From contig NC_018526.1 in assembly GCF_000294495.1 (NCBI RefSeq), positions 1,426,001 through 1,490,000 on the forward strand: 64,000 nucleotides of DNA, given 5' to 3'. The translations under genes were made by a program, and so were the position numbers. Below are positions 47,427-57,385 of the stretch, in pieces. Position 1 is the stretch's first letter. Each line of letters begins with the position of its first letter. Under the pieces are notes generated by a model that did not search any database, was not told the origin of the DNA, and saw nothing but the letters and a program-made list of their open reading frames with translations. Source of the DNA: Streptococcus suis S735 (GTDB taxonomy: Bacteria > Bacillota > Bacilli > Lactobacillales > Streptococcaceae).

Positions 47427-48071
47427 ATGAAGACAATTATCCTATTTTTCCTTGGAGCTTCTATCGGCTCCTTCTTGGGATTGGTCATCGACCGTTTCCC
47501 TGAACAGTCCATTATCGCCCCCTCTAGTCACTGCAATGCCTGCAAACGACGGCTCAAGGCCTGGGACTTAATTCCAGTCCTATCCCAGCTTTCGACAAAA
47601 TCCAAATGCCGTTACTGCAAGGCGAAGATACCTTATTGGTATCTGGGATTGGAATTCTTAGCCGGTCTAGTTGTCCTGCTCTGCCATTTTCAAGTCCTAA
47701 ACCTAACCGAAACCATTCTCATCTTGGCAGGACTAGTTTTGACCATTTACGACATCAAGCATCAGGAATATCCTTTTGCTGTCTGGCTCATTTTTACTTT
47801 TATAGCTCTGATACTCTCCCAGCTCAACTGGCTTTTCTGTGGCTTTTTACTCTTGGCCTATCTGACTGAAAAATGGCAAATCAATATTGGTTCTGGTGAC
47901 TTTCTCTATCTGGCAAGTTTGGCCTTAATATGTGGATTTACAGAACTCCTCTGGATTATCCAGAGGAGTTCCCTCCTAGGGCTTCTTGTCTTCGCCATTT
48001 TCAAACCCAAGTCTATTCCCTACGTACCACTCCTATTTCTTTCAAGTATTCCTATCATTCTGTGCACCTAA
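47427..48071 (+). CDS. pilD: Prepilin peptidase (type IV leader peptidase, A24)
   Basis: This 214-residue membrane enzyme (PilD/ComC) cleaves and can N-methylate the prepilin-like ComG proteins of the competence pilus. The N-terminal helix GASIGSFLGLVIDRFPEQS is followed by a zinc module with two CxxC pairs (CNACKRR and CRYCKAK) and the aspartyl protease residues in IYDIKHQEYPF and GSGDFLYLA. About six to seven helices are visible. A candidate SigX box precedes it. Confidence 0.92.
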   Translation: MKTIILFFLGASIGSFLGLVIDRFPEQSIIAPSSHCNACKRRLKAWDLIPVLSQLSTKSKCRYCKAKIPYWYLGLEFLAGLVVLLCHFQVLNLTETILILAGLVLTIYDIKHQEYPFAVWLIFTFIALILSQLNWLFCGFLLLAYLTEKWQINIGSGDFLYLASLALICGFTELLWIIQRSSLLGLLVFAIFKPKSIPYVPLLFLSSIPIILCT

Positions 48072-48096
48072 ATCGAGTTTTTCTCGATTTTTTTGT
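48071..48096 (+). terminator. pilD terminator
   Basis: AATCGAG-tttt-CTCGATT followed by TTTTTG immediately after the stop codon. Confidence 0.75.
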
Positions 48097-48178
48097 TATA
48101 ATAGAAGGCATATTAGAGTTCAACTCCATCAAAATAATTGGAGCACCTTCTTGATAGGAAGGCAAAAGGAGAAACGTT

Positions 48179-49639
48179 ATGACACTATTTAAGGATGACA
48201 GTTTAACCCTGCATACCGACCTTTATCAAATCAACATGATGCAGGTCTATTTTGACCAAAACATCCACAATAAACACGCTGTATTCGAAGTCTATTTCCG
48301 TTCACAACCTTTTAAAAATGGCTACGCTGTATTTGCCGGTTTGGAACGCGTTGTAAACTACCTCAACAATCTCAGCTTTAGCCAGACAGACATTGACTAT
48401 CTGACAGAACTAGGTTATCCGAAGGATTTCCTTGATTACTTGTCCCAATTGGAAATGACTCTCACTGTCCGTTCGGCTAAGGAGGGCGACCTGGTCTACG
48501 CTAACGAACCCATTCTGCAAATCGAAGGACCATTGGCACAATGCCAACTAATCGAAACTGCCCTCTTAAACATTGTCAACTACCAAACCCTAATTGCCAC
48601 AAAAGCTCGCCGTATCAAGGCTGTCATTGAAGATGAGCCCTTGATGGAATTTGGCACTCGCCGTGCCCAAGAAATGGATGCTGCTATCTGGGGTACACGG
48701 GCAGCCTTTATTGGTGGAGCATCTGCGACTTCCAATGTTCGAGCTGGCAAAATCTTCGGCATCCCTGTCGCTGGTACCCATGCCCACGCCTTGGTTCAAA
48801 CATACGGAGATGATTACAAGGCTTTCAAAGCCTACGCTGAAACCCATCATGACTGTGTCTTCCTCGTTGATACCTATGATACGCTTCGTATTGGTGTTCC
48901 AGCAGCCATCAAGGTTGCCAAAGAAATGGGAGATAAGATTAACTTCAAAGGGGTTCGGATTGATTCAGGCGATATGGCCTATATTTCTAAGAAAGTTCGT
49001 CAGCAATTAGATGATGCAGGTTTTACAGATGCGAAGATTTACGCATCTAATGACCTCGATGAAAATACCATCCTCAACCTCAAAATGCAAAAGGCAAAAA
49101 TTGATGTCTGGGGAGTTGGTACCAAACTCATCACCGCCTACGACCAACCAGCTCTGGGCGCTGTCTACAAGATTGTATCCATCGAAGATGAAGATGGAAA
49201 TATGCGTGACACCATCAAGCTGTCTTCTAATGCGGAAAAAGTCTCCACTCCTGGTAAGAAACAGGTTTGGCGCATCACCTCCAAAGAAAAAGGAAAATCA
49301 GAAGGGGACTACATCACCTTTGCGGACACTGACGTCACACAGATGGATAATATCTATATGTTCCATCCAACTTACACCTATATCAATAAAACCATCGAGA
49401 ACTTTGATGCCCGTCCTCTCCTAGTTCCTATTTTCGAAAAAGGAAAACAGGTCTATGAACTTCCAAGCCTAGCGGAAATTCAAACCTATGCCAATCAAGA
49501 ATTTGATAAACTCTGGGATGAATACAAACGCGTGCTCAACCCACAGCTCTATCCAGTCGACTTGGCACAAGATGTTTGGGATAATAAGATGAACCTCATC
49601 AATCGTATTCGCAAACAAACTCAGACCAAATCCATCTAA
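48179..49639 (+). CDS. pncB: Nicotinate phosphoribosyltransferase
   Basis: This 486-residue enzyme makes nicotinate mononucleotide from nicotinate and PRPP, the entry step of the Preiss-Handler NAD route. TDLYQINMMQVYF at the N-terminus, EFGTRRAQ, GGASATSNVRAG, the active-site loop GTHAHALVQ and the phosphate-binding RIDSGDMAY are typical. It is followed after 12 bases by nadE, so the operon covers the first and last steps of NAD synthesis. AAAAGGAG precedes the ATG. Confidence 0.95.
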   Translation: MTLFKDDSLTLHTDLYQINMMQVYFDQNIHNKHAVFEVYFRSQPFKNGYAVFAGLERVVNYLNNLSFSQTDIDYLTELGYPKDFLDYLSQLEMTLTVRSAKEGDLVYANEPILQIEGPLAQCQLIETALLNIVNYQTLIATKARRIKAVIEDEPLMEFGTRRAQEMDAAIWGTRAAFIGGASATSNVRAGKIFGIPVAGTHAHALVQTYGDDYKAFKAYAETHHDCVFLVDTYDTLRIGVPAAIKVAKEMGDKINFKGVRIDSGDMAYISKKVRQQLDDAGFTDAKIYASNDLDENTILNLKMQKAKIDVWGVGTKLITAYDQPALGAVYKIVSIEDEDGNMRDTIKLSSNAEKVSTPGKKQVWRITSKEKGKSEGDYITFADTDVTQMDNIYMFHPTYTYINKTIENFDARPLLVPIFEKGKQVYELPSLAEIQTYANQEFDKLWDEYKRVLNPQLYPVDLAQDVWDNKMNLINRIRKQTQTKSI

Positions 49640-49651
49640 GAAAGGTATGTT

Positions 49652-50476
49652 ATGACCCTACAGGAAACAATCATCAAAGAATTAGGCGTCAAGCCAAGCA
49701 TTGACCCCAAAGAAGAAATCCGTCGCTCCATCGACTTTCTCAAAGACTATCTGAAAAAACACCCATTTTTGAAAACCTACGTCTTGGGGATTTCTGGTGG
49801 ACAAGATTCGACCTTGGCTGGTCGTTTGGCCCAGCTGACTATGGAAGAAATGCGGGCGGAAACAGGTGACGATTCTTATCAATTTATCGCTATCCGCCTG
49901 CCTTACGGTGTGCAAGCTGATGAGTCTGACGCCCAAGCAGCCCTAGCCTTTATTCAACCAGATGTCAGCTTAACCATCAACATCAAGGAATCAACAGATG
50001 CCATGGTGGCTGCAGTCAATGCAAATGGGCTTGCTATGTCTGATTTTAATAAGGGAAATGCTAAAGCCCGCATGCGCATGATTGCCCAATACGCTATCGC
50101 TGGAGAACGCAAGGGGGCTGTTATTGGAACCGATCATGCCGCTGAAAATATCACTGGTTTCTTTACCAAGCACGGTGATGGAGGTGCAGATATCCTGCCC
50201 CTCTTCCGCCTTAACAAGCGTCAAGGTAAGCAACTTCTAGCTGCTTTGGGAGCAGATGAAAAACTCTACCTCAAAGTTCCTACTGCAGACTTGGAAGAAG
50301 ACAAACCAGGCCTTGCTGACGAAGTCGCACTTGGTGTTACCTATAACCAAATCGACGACTATCTCGAAGGTAAAACCATCGACCCTCAATCCCAAACCAT
50401 TATCGAAGGATGGTGGAACAAAACAGCCCATAAACGCCACCTGCCAATTACTATTTTTGATGATTTTTGGAAATAA
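49652..50476 (+). CDS. nadE: NH3-dependent NAD(+) synthetase
   Basis: This 274-residue enzyme amidates nicotinate adenine dinucleotide to NAD with ammonia. The ATP-pyrophosphatase P-loop [36 protein letters not shown] and the Lys-rich [23 protein letters not shown] are all present. No glutaminase domain is fused. Its stop codon touches the first base of a BOX-like element, and a terminator lies beyond that element. Confidence 0.95.
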
Positions 50477-50739
50477 TACTCCTCGAAAATCAAAATCAGA
50501 CGTTATTGACTTGATTTGATGACTGAAAAGCTCCTGTGGAGGTTTTCAGCCTGTTCCCTTGAAATATAAAAGGAACAGAGTTCTAACATCAACTTGAAGG
50601 CGCAAACAATGTTCGCTATATTTCCTAGCTTCAACTATCTCCCAGATAGTTTTGATGCGAAACATGTTCGCTATATTTCCAACCTTCAACTATCTCCCAG
50701 ATAGTTGAAGCTAGGCTACTTTTGATTTTCATCGAATAA
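50476..50739 (-). repeat. BOX-like repeat with two internal hairpin modules (264 bp)
   Basis: Ends are ATACTCCTCGAAAATC and GATTTTCATCGAATAA-like. Inside are a GAAAAGCTCC/GGAGGTTTTC hairpin and two tandem modules with cores TATATTTCCTAGCT (50617-50630) and TATATTTCCAACCT (50672-50685). The second is flanked by stems GCGAA/TTCGC and CTTCAACTATCT/AGATAGTTGAAG. The first base is the last base of the nadE stop codon. Confidence 0.8.
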
Positions 50740-50750
50740 TAAAAAATGGA

Positions 50751-50787
50751 GCCCTGACAGTTGAACCGTCAGGGGTTTTGTTTTTTA
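50751..50787 (+). terminator. nadE terminator
   Basis: CCCTGAC-agttgaac-CGTCAGGGG followed by TTTTGTTTTTT. Confidence 0.85.
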
Positions 50788-50809
50788 TTATAACTTCAAA
50801 CCATAATGA

Positions 50810-50975
50810 AAAAAGCCCACGCAGGAAAAAATATCCTGCGTGGGCGTCAATGGACACGGTGCCACCTCACTATGGACTCGACTAGAAAAGTCCATAACTT
50901 TTTCTCCTCTAACAAGGAGGCGCACGATAAGGGGTGCGGACCGAACTCTCATTGTTTCGAATTCATCGAACCAAA
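50810..50975 (-). promoter_or_regulatory. T-box riboswitch-like leader, apparently without a gene
   Basis: Read on the minus strand: hairpins GTTTggTTCGA/TTCGAAAC and CCTC/GAGG, a stem III-like hairpin (TATGGACT/AGTCCATA at 50871-50897), then GAGGTGGCACCGTG (50854-50867), close to the T-box consensus AGGGTGGNACCGCG. Next come GACGCCCACGC and the terminator GCCCACGCAGG/CCTGCGTGGGC plus T6 (50812-50846). Order and spacing fit a T-box antiterminator/terminator pair. I could not identify a specifier codon. No minus-strand gene lies downstream. Confidence 0.6.
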
Positions 50976-51264
50976 CTCACTTTACTAAACCAGACAATCC
51001 ATAAAATGGATACGAATGCTTGTTTGGCATCAGCCTATCTCATAAACCTCTATCATCTATTCACACCAACCATAGACTCTCTAAAGACAAAGTGTTTATT
51101 ACATTTTCTGATTACTTGTAATTATACGTTACAAAATCAAAATGGTCAAGTGATTTTTAGAAATTTTCTAAACAATTTGAAAATTCAGTTTCCATTGCCT
51201 GAATCCATTAAAAACTAACAAAAAGCCACTCTGCTTAAGTGACTTTCTAAAAAACTGTACTCAC
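50976..51264. other. Interval without a recognised gene
   Basis: AT-rich sequence between the T-box-like leader and the composite repeat. A GATGC/GCATT-type hairpin near 51010-51035 could belong to an incomplete stem I of the T-box leader. A 94-codon plus-strand frame here has no ribosome site or family likeness and I do not call it. Confidence 0.45.
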
Positions 51265-51655
51265 GAGGCTGGGCTCAAGCCCAGCACCGCTTCTCAAAGT
51301 TAGTGTCACCATCTCAGCGCAGTGGTTGATTGGGTTTAACAGTCCAGTGGAGTGAAACAGTTCGGGGAACTGTTTCAGCCCGATCCTAGAAAGGGAAAAG
51401 CGAGGTTAAAGGTTGGAGATAAGATTTGCGAAGCAAATCTCAGCAATTCATGTTTTACACTCCAAATCTGACCTCTACGACTGATGCGAACTTTGTTCGC
51501 TATATCTCCAGCCTCCAAAGGTTCCCCGAACCTTCGGAGCTATGCGGAGGTGGGAGTGAAACAATTTGAGGAACTGTTTCAGCTGGTCACCTTAAAACTA
51601 GAAAGTGACCATAGAAGCCGAACCTAAATGTCTTTCCCACTCCCATATCAAAGAT
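51265..51655. repeat. Composite of nested hairpin repeats
   Basis: It begins with GAGGCTGGGCtcaaGCCCAGC and TCTCAGCGCAGTGGTTGATTGG, shared with 18037-18152. It continues with GAAACAGTTcggggAACTGTTTC, a module with core AGGTTGGAGATA (51410-51421, reversed) and stem AGATTTGC/GCAAATCT, and a module with core TATATCTCCAGCCT (51502-51515) flanked by GCGAAC/GTTCGC and AAGGTTC/GAACCTT. It ends with AAATGTCTTTCCCACTCCC. There is no coding potential. Confidence 0.7.
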
Positions 51656-51771
51656 AGCTTTAGCTAGTCAAGGTCATTTTTAAGGGAATACTGACTGTAT
51701 TTCAAAAAAATAACGATATGTAGCTTAAACAATAGCATTAGATGGACATTCTGAACCTGTGACGGTAGGTT

Positions 51772-52299
51772 CTAAGACTCCTGTTTGGAAAGGATTATCC
51801 CTCTCTTTATCAATGAATAGCTAAAATAGGCTAGTATTCCCCCCATTGTATTGGTCCATAAATCATCGATTTCAAAGACGCGTTGGGCATCAATCAGCAA
51901 ATCCAGTAGTAATTGTGTGCATTCAATAAAAAGACTGATACAAAAACTATAACGAATCACCGCTCGAAGGCTCCGCCATTCTTCCCTAAGAAACAAAAGA
52001 AGAAAAATCAGAGGGAAAAGTAGAAAAATGTTAGTGATGTTTTGCAAGAAAATCCACCCTAGGTCCGCCAAACTATCTACCTTGTCCCCGTTGACGATGC
52101 TGTTGAAAGGAGTTGGTAAAAGATAGAGACGGCCAATTTGAATAATTCCTGGGGTCGAGAAATCCTTATACTGTGGGTACCAAGTCTGTGGTAGGAAACA
52201 AAGTAAAACAATAGCCAGAGCATAGGCTCCAGCTAAGGTCTTACAAATCTGTCTTCCCAGCTTGGTCAGGTTCCCATCTGCTTGGAAGAATTTTCTCAT
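51772..52299 (-). CDS. VanZ-family membrane protein
   Basis: A 175-residue protein with about four to five membrane helices. The VanZ-type features are [17 protein letters not shown] and [12 protein letters not shown] with the conserved Glu-Thr/Cys-Gln, then [20 protein letters not shown] (the D-DL-NT-G motif). VanZ-like proteins can give low-level teicoplanin or lipoglycopeptide tolerance; the cellular role is unknown. It overlaps rlmN by four bases and is its downstream partner, an order I recall in other streptococci. Confidence 0.88.
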   Translation of the reverse strand: MRKFFQADGNLTKLGRQICKTLAGAYALAIVLLCFLPQTWYPQYKDFSTPGIIQIGRLYLLPTPFNSIVNGDKVDSLADLGWIFLQNITNIFLLFPLIFLLLFLREEWRSLRAVIRYSFCISLFIECTQLLLDLLIDAQRVFEIDDLWTNTMGGILAYFSYSLIKRGIILSKQES

Positions 52300-53408
52300 G
52301 CTCGAATACCTGCCTTTGCTTTTGCGGCTGCAATACGAGCACGGGCTTTTTCACGGTCTTTCTTGAGCGTATTGGAGCGCAATTGACCACAGGCAGCATC
52401 AATATCTGTACCATGTTCCTGACGAACGACACAGTTAACACCATTTTTCTTCAAAACATCAAAGAAAGCAAGAGTACGTTCCTTGGTTGAACGACTGTAC
52501 TGGTCATGTTCACTAACTGGGTTATAAGGAATCAAGTTGATATAAGACAATTTACGGATATTCTTAGTCAAGTCAGCCAATTCCTGTGCCTGTTCCACTC
52601 CATCGTTGACCTCATTGAGCATAATATACTCAAAAGTCACACGGCGGTTGGTCACTTTGATATAGTCTTCGATTGCTTCAAAAAGAACTTCTATAGGGAA
52701 TTTGCGATTAATGCGCATAATGCTCGAACGAAGGTCATTATTTGGCGCATGTAGAGATACTGCCAAGTTTACTTGGACACCTTCACGTGCAAACTCTCGA
52801 ATTTTCGGTGCTAAACCTGACGTAGAAACAGTGATGTGACGGGCACCAATTGCCAAGCCCTTGTCGTCATTAACCACTCGCAAGAAGGTCATAACATTAT
52901 CGTAGTTATCAAGCGGCTCACCAATCCCCATCACAACGATATGGCTAACACGCTCATTCTGATTGCGCTCATCCAAGTACTTTTGTACCAACATAATCTG
53001 AGCCACAATCTCACCGCTAGTCAAGTCACGTTGCTTAGGAATCAATCCAGATGCACAGAATGTACAGCCGATATTACAGCCAACTTGTGTCGTTACACAA
53101 ACAGAAAGGCCATAGTGCTGGTGCATGAGAACTGTCTCAATCAACATGCCATCTGGCAGTTCAAAAAGGTATTTGATAGTACCGTCCTTAGACTCCTGTA
53201 CAATCCGTTGTTTGAGCGGATTAACTACAAAATGTTCTTCCAACTTTTCAATCAAAGATTTTGGCAAGTTGGTCATTTCCGCAAAAGATTGGACACGAGA
53301 ACGGTAGAGCCATTCCCAAATTTGAGTGGCACGGAACTTCTTCTCTCCGTTTTCTAAAATCCAATCAACCAGATTGGCTTGACTAAATGCATAAATTGAT
53401 GGTTTCAT
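52296..53408 (-). CDS. rlmN: 23S rRNA (adenine-2503-C2)-methyltransferase RlmN
   Basis: This 370-residue dual-specificity radical-SAM methyltransferase acts on 23S rRNA A2503 and some tRNAs. The iron-sulfur motif is CNIGCTFC (CxxxCxxC), preceded by [28 protein letters not shown] and the C-terminal methyl-carrying Cys region ([15 protein letters not shown]) are present. It sits between yutD and vanZ in one transcript. Confidence 0.95.
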   Translation of the reverse strand: MKPSIYAFSQANLVDWILENGEKKFRATQIWEWLYRSRVQSFAEMTNLPKSLIEKLEEHFVVNPLKQRIVQESKDGTIKYLFELPDGMLIETVLMHQHYGLSVCVTTQVGCNIGCTFCASGLIPKQRDLTSGEIVAQIMLVQKYLDERNQNERVSHIVVMGIGEPLDNYDNVMTFLRVVNDDKGLAIGARHITVSTSGLAPKIREFAREGVQVNLAVSLHAPNNDLRSSIMRINRKFPIEVLFEAIEDYIKVTNRRVTFEYIMLNEVNDGVEQAQELADLTKNIRKLSYINLIPYNPVSEHDQYSRSTKERTLAFFDVLKKNGVNCVVRQEHGTDIDAACGQLRSNTLKKDREKARARIAAAKAKAGIRA

Positions 53409-53416
53409 ATTTCTCC

Positions 53417-54058
53417 CTATTTCTGGCGGATAACAAAGTTACGCTTCACTTCATTCATCTCACGCTTGCTTTGTTTACGCTCACGTTTTTGAGAACGCTC
53501 CGTTTGACTCGCCTTAACACCAGCATTCTTCATAGTAAAATGACGCTGTTCCGACTGTTTGTTTTGCTGCTTCCCCTTTTTCTGACGGTCATTGCGATTA
53601 CTTTTGTTTTCTTTTGGCGCAATAGGCTCCGTCCGCGGCTGATTTCTGTTCCGATTGCGAGAACGACTCCGCTTCCGACGCGGTCTATTCTCCTCCTCAG
53701 CAGGCAAGTCTTGTGGATTCGGATTGGCTAAGACGAAATAAGCACAACCAAAATTACAATACTCCGTCAAATAGTCGTCTAAGCGGCTGATTTTTAAGTC
53801 TGATTTAACATTTTTATCGTCTGTATAGAATCCCCTTAATCTCAGCTGCTCATTGCCCCAATCTCCCACAATATAATCAAATTTGAGCATGAGTTGTGAA
53901 AAACGTTGACCAAAAATCGTCTGATCAAAAGCATTCTTGTAATCTTCCAAAAGGTCCAATTCAATATTTTCAGATACAACCTTATCTCCGACACGAGCAA
54001 AACTCGGACCAGGGTATTTATTATAGTTATACATTTCAGGTGAAATTTCTTTTTTCAT
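53417..54058 (-). CDS. YutD-like protein (DUF1027) with basic C-terminal tail
   Basis: The N-terminal 120 residues resemble the YutD family ([47 protein letters not shown]). From about residue 125 a long low-complexity tail rich in Arg, Lys, Asn and Gln follows ([16 protein letters not shown]), suggesting RNA binding. The first gene of the yutD-rlmN-vanZ transcript, eight bases before rlmN. Function unknown. Confidence 0.8.
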   Translation of the reverse strand: MKKEISPEMYNYNKYPGPSFARVGDKVVSENIELDLLEDYKNAFDQTIFGQRFSQLMLKFDYIVGDWGNEQLRLRGFYTDDKNVKSDLKISRLDDYLTEYCNFGCAYFVLANPNPQDLPAEEENRPRRKRSRSRNRNRNQPRTEPIAPKENKSNRNDRQKKGKQQNKQSEQRHFTMKNAGVKASQTERSQKRERKQSKREMNEVKRNFVIRQK

Positions 54059-54245
54059 TTGTCCTCCTATCTTATAAAATCTTCATACGTAAAAATCATT
54101 TGATTAATAATCTATCTGGTCAGAATCTAAATTCTCACACTTAACCTTATCATTATAACACGATTTATCTGGAAATTCTTCTACTTTACCATTTAGGAGA
54201 AATTTCTGACAATTATAATATTATTCTCTAGCAAAAAAGGACGAT

Positions 54246-55295
54246 TTACTCGCCCTTTGTTTTCTTCAAATAATCAATAGCCTCTTGAACAGTTTTCACA
54301 GGAACTACCTCAATATCTAGACCTGCTTTCTCGGCTGCTTCCTTAGCTTCTTCATAGTTCGTTTTAGCCTTTGGATTTTTCTTCAAAACTTCTACATCAA
54401 CTGGATTGTTTGGTACAAAAAAGATACTTGCACCAGACTTAGCTGCCGAAATGACCTTCTTATCAGCCCCACCAATGTCACCTACTTTTCCATCCTGCTC
54501 GATAGTCCCCGTACCAGCAATAATCCGACCATCACGTAAGTCAGGCTCTGCGAGTTGAGTATAGATGGCAAGTGTAAACATCAGACCAGCACTTGGACCA
54601 CCAATATCTCCTGTTTGGAAATCAATCGGAATCGAACTTTGAACCTCTGTATGATCTACGAGAGTGATACCTATCCCGTTTTTGCCATTAGACAATTTGA
54701 TAATCTTACCGTCCGCAGATTTTTCCTGACCAGCGCTAATATAACCAACTGTTACATCACTTCCAACCTCCAAGCCACTCACATATTTAATCAAATCAGG
54801 AGAAGACTCAAATGTTTTTCCATTGATACTCACAACAGTGTCGGCAATATTAAGAACTTTTTTAAAGGTTGAATCATCCGTCAAGGCAAGCACATAGACA
54901 CCAAAGAAATCAAGATTGACTTCTTTTCCTGCCAAGGTCAAACCTTGGTACTTCGCCATATTTTGCGATGTCTCCATGTAAAACCGTGCTATACGGAAAT
55001 ACTCCTCATTGTCGGCCCCTCCTGTCATCTCTTCAGAGGAACGAACTGTCGTATAGGGATCAAACTGAGCAGCGAATAGTTGTAAAGCTGTAGCCTGTTG
55101 GACTGATACATAGGTGAAGTTGTAAGAGCCATCCTCTTGGTCTATTTGATTGTTCACCGTTAGTACCTGACGAATATCGGCAGCTCCACCTGGACTTTCC
55201 AGATAATAAGGCAGACGAACAAAAACGGCAAACCAAATCAAAAGAGTTCCTAAAACAATAGATGCAATTAAGGTTAACTTCCTATTTTTCTTCAT
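54246..55295 (-). CDS. sepM: SepM-family PDZ / Lon-like membrane protease
   Basis: I start at the ATG at 55295 ([10 protein letters not shown]), giving 349 residues; an upstream ATG lies inside coaD. One N-terminal membrane helix (about 7-27) is followed by an extracellular PDZ domain (about 125-215) and a Lon-type S16 domain with catalytic Ser in [14 protein letters not shown] and Lys in [14 protein letters not shown]. In S. mutans SepM trims the competence-stimulating peptide; other family members have a general processing role. It overlaps coaD by 14 bases. Confidence 0.88.
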   Translation of the reverse strand: MKKNRKLTLIASIVLGTLLIWFAVFVRLPYYLESPGGAADIRQVLTVNNQIDQEDGSYNFTYVSVQQATALQLFAAQFDPYTTVRSSEEMTGGADNEEYFRIARFYMETSQNMAKYQGLTLAGKEVNLDFFGVYVLALTDDSTFKKVLNIADTVVSINGKTFESSPDLIKYVSGLEVGSDVTVGYISAGQEKSADGKIIKLSNGKNGIGITLVDHTEVQSSIPIDFQTGDIGGPSAGLMFTLAIYTQLAEPDLRDGRIIAGTGTIEQDGKVGDIGGADKKVISAAKSGASIFFVPNNPVDVEVLKKNPKAKTNYEEAKEAAEKAGLDIEVVPVKTVQEAIDYLKKTKGE

Positions 55296-55770
55296 TCTTT
55301 CTAATCTCCTCACTAACAATTTCTGGAACATAAGGGCCTATATCCTGTTTGAAATACAGCAATTCTCTAACCTGGCTGGATGATACGAACTTAAGCTCTG
55401 GCTTGGCGATTAAATAAATAGTTTCCAAACCTGGCGCCAACTGACGATTGTAAAAATCAAAACTTGACTCGTATTCCAAATCGGTCGCATTACGCAATCC
55501 TCGGACCAAATGTGTTACTCCATAGCGCTTAGCTACATCGACTACCAATTCATTTTCAGACAGAACGACCTCGATATTCTCCATTCCTACAAAAAGCTTC
55601 TCCAAAATGGCTTTTCTCTCCAAACCTGTCAAGAGTCCTGCCTTTTTAGGATTGGTAAAAACTCCCACATATAATTTATCAAATAGTCCACTCGCTCGTT
55701 CAATTAAGTCCAAGTGTCCATTGGTAATGGGGTCAAATGAGCCCATAAACAATCCAATCTTATCTGACAT
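55282..55770 (-). CDS. coaD: Phosphopantetheine adenylyltransferase
   Basis: This 162-residue nucleotidyltransferase converts 4'-phosphopantetheine to dephospho-CoA. Motifs are [17 protein letters not shown] (T/HxGH), [13 protein letters not shown] and the C-terminal [10 protein letters not shown] (ISSTxVRE type). It overlaps rsmD by 11 bases; rsmD-coaD-sepM is a common Gram-positive gene order. Confidence 0.95.
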   Translation of the reverse strand: MSDKIGLFMGSFDPITNGHLDLIERASGLFDKLYVGVFTNPKKAGLLTGLERKAILEKLFVGMENIEVVLSENELVVDVAKRYGVTHLVRGLRNATDLEYESSFDFYNRQLAPGLETIYLIAKPELKFVSSSQVRELLYFKQDIGPYVPEIVSEEIRKNEEK

Positions 55771-56299
55771 ATACTGTTACCTTACTAATTCCGTAGAGTT
55801 TCTCTTTCCATATCCCCAGCTCTGCTATTTCCTCCGGAAGAGAGACCGCCTTATCCGTTTCGCAGACTACCATAACATCATCTGCTAGTAAGTCACGCCG
55901 ACAAAGTTCTGTTATCACATCTTCAATTTCCTGCTCTGCATAAGGAGGGTCCAAGAATACCAGGTCGAAAGGACCTCCCACACTGTTCAAAGCCTGTCTA
56001 GCTTCCATTGCTAGAAGCTGAAATTTATCTGCTTCCTTAGTCATTGCAATATTTTCACGGATAATGGCTTGTGCTCGTCGATCTCGCTCAACCAGAACTG
56101 CTGACTCCATGCCACGAGATATAGCCTCGATAGATAAACCACCACTGCCGGCGTACAAGTCAAGAACTCTACCACCCTCAAAATAGGGACCAATCATATT
56201 GAACATGGCTCCACGGACCTTATCCGATGTCGGTCTGGTTGTTTTTCCATCTAACGTTTTCAGTGGTCTTCCACCATAGCTTCCCGATACAATTCTCAT
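55760..56299 (-). CDS. rsmD: 16S rRNA (guanine-966-N2)-methyltransferase
   Basis: A 179-residue methyltransferase with GGRPLKT near the N-terminus, [16 protein letters not shown] motif [15 protein letters not shown] and the catalytic [10 protein letters not shown] (D/N-P-P-Y). The first gene of the rsmD-coaD-sepM transcript. Confidence 0.94.
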   Translation of the reverse strand: MRIVSGSYGGRPLKTLDGKTTRPTSDKVRGAMFNMIGPYFEGGRVLDLYAGSGGLSIEAISRGMESAVLVERDRRAQAIIRENIAMTKEADKFQLLAMEARQALNSVGGPFDLVFLDPPYAEQEIEDVITELCRRDLLADDVMVVCETDKAVSLPEEIAELGIWKEKLYGISKVTVYVR

Positions 56300-56606
56300 A
56301 AGGTATATTATAGCAAAAAATGAAGCTCGTTGCTGAAACCAAGTGCACTTCCTGCTTTCCTTTTTGCACCAACTTTTTCAACCTTCTACCAAATACACTC
56401 TCAACCGCTATAGCAGGAAATTATTCTCGCACTATTCAACAAAATGATAAAAATAAAAAGCAAGGAAATTCTGTTTTACGCGAAATTCCTCACTCTTATC
56501 GTATGTATTTAAACTAGATCGTTACAAGAAAAAATTGATGTTGAAATACAAATAGCTATTTTTTCCAGTATGCTAATACGCCATAAAGAACCAGTAGCTA
56601 AAAAGT
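56300..56606. other. Gene-free interval upstream of rsmD
   Basis: It holds the rsmD promoter region. A 65-codon plus-strand frame (56320-56517) has no ribosome site and no family likeness, so I see no gene here. Confidence 0.6.
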
Positions 56607-57329
56607 CTACGGATTATCTGGTGAACTCTCGTCAGCTGTTGGAACTGTTTCTACTGACTCAACCAGGCTAGTTGTTGAATCCGTCGTTTCCGCCGGGGCT
56701 TCAGAAACTGTTGGAGTTTCTACCACAGGTGCTCCTTCACTAGTCGGAGGCACTGAAGTACTTGTACTAGTTGACGCCACGCTGCTTGTATACTGGCTTG
56801 TTGAACTCACACTTTGATTTCCATATATATTTTGATTAGGCACTACATAGGATTCTTGTGAGGTCTCACTAGCTTCAGCAAGGTCCGTTGACTGACTAGT
56901 CCCTGTTTCAGATACTTTTTTCTCATCAGCTACTTTTTGGGCTGCTTCCGCTCTGACCAACTCCGCTTTTAGCTTAGCCTGTGTTTGAGCATCTGTCTGC
57001 TGTCCCACTAGCTCTTTTACTTGGTCAATCCGTTTCTGTAATGCTGCTTTTTTAGTCGCATCCGTAACCTTGTTTACTGCAGATTGTGCCTCTGCAAGTT
57101 TCTCTTCAGTATGTGTTCCTTCTAATACAATGACAGCATTCTCAGCATCCTGAAATAATGTATCAACCGTTTTTTTCTGATTGGACACTTGCTGTACTGT
57201 CTTTGTATCACTTGTTTCGCTTTGAGCATTTTTATACCAACTAGCGCCTAAGCTAATCAATAAAATAAGTCCCATAAAAGAAATAATGCCAATTTCTGCC
57301 AATGACAACTTTTCAAATTTCTTTTCCAT
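56607..57329 (-). CDS. Membrane-anchored coiled-coil protein with Ser/Thr-rich extracellular tail
   Basis: A 240-residue protein with a short basic cytosolic N-terminus, one membrane helix (about 12-30), a helical coiled-coil segment (about 45-140, rich in Ala, Lys, Glu, Gln) and a Ser/Thr/Pro/Glu-rich tail. The tail begins near 145 and is followed by low-complexity STSTSVPPTSEG-type sequence. There is no sorting motif or catalytic motif. I do not recognise the family. Topology suggests a surface or divisome-associated protein. It is transcribed after the rhodanese-like gene, 56 bases apart. Confidence 0.65.
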   Translation of the reverse strand: MEKKFEKLSLAEIGIISFMGLILLISLGASWYKNAQSETSDTKTVQQVSNQKKTVDTLFQDAENAVIVLEGTHTEEKLAEAQSAVNKVTDATKKAALQKRIDQVKELVGQQTDAQTQAKLKAELVRAEAAQKVADEKKVSETGTSQSTDLAEASETSQESYVVPNQNIYGNQSVSSTSQYTSSVASTSTSTSVPPTSEGAPVVETPTVSEAPAETTDSTTSLVESVETVPTADESSPDNP

Positions 57330-57385
57330 ATTTTTTCCCTTATCCGTCTTATTGCATAAGAAAATACTCTAGCCTACTGACAATG

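Noticed and set aside
50806..50988. 60-codon plus-strand ORF
   Set aside because: It crosses the T-box-like hairpins on the opposite strand and has no ribosome site.
56320..56517. Possible 65-residue protein upstream of rsmD
   Set aside because: No ribosome site, no family resemblance and biased composition; probably the rsmD promoter region.
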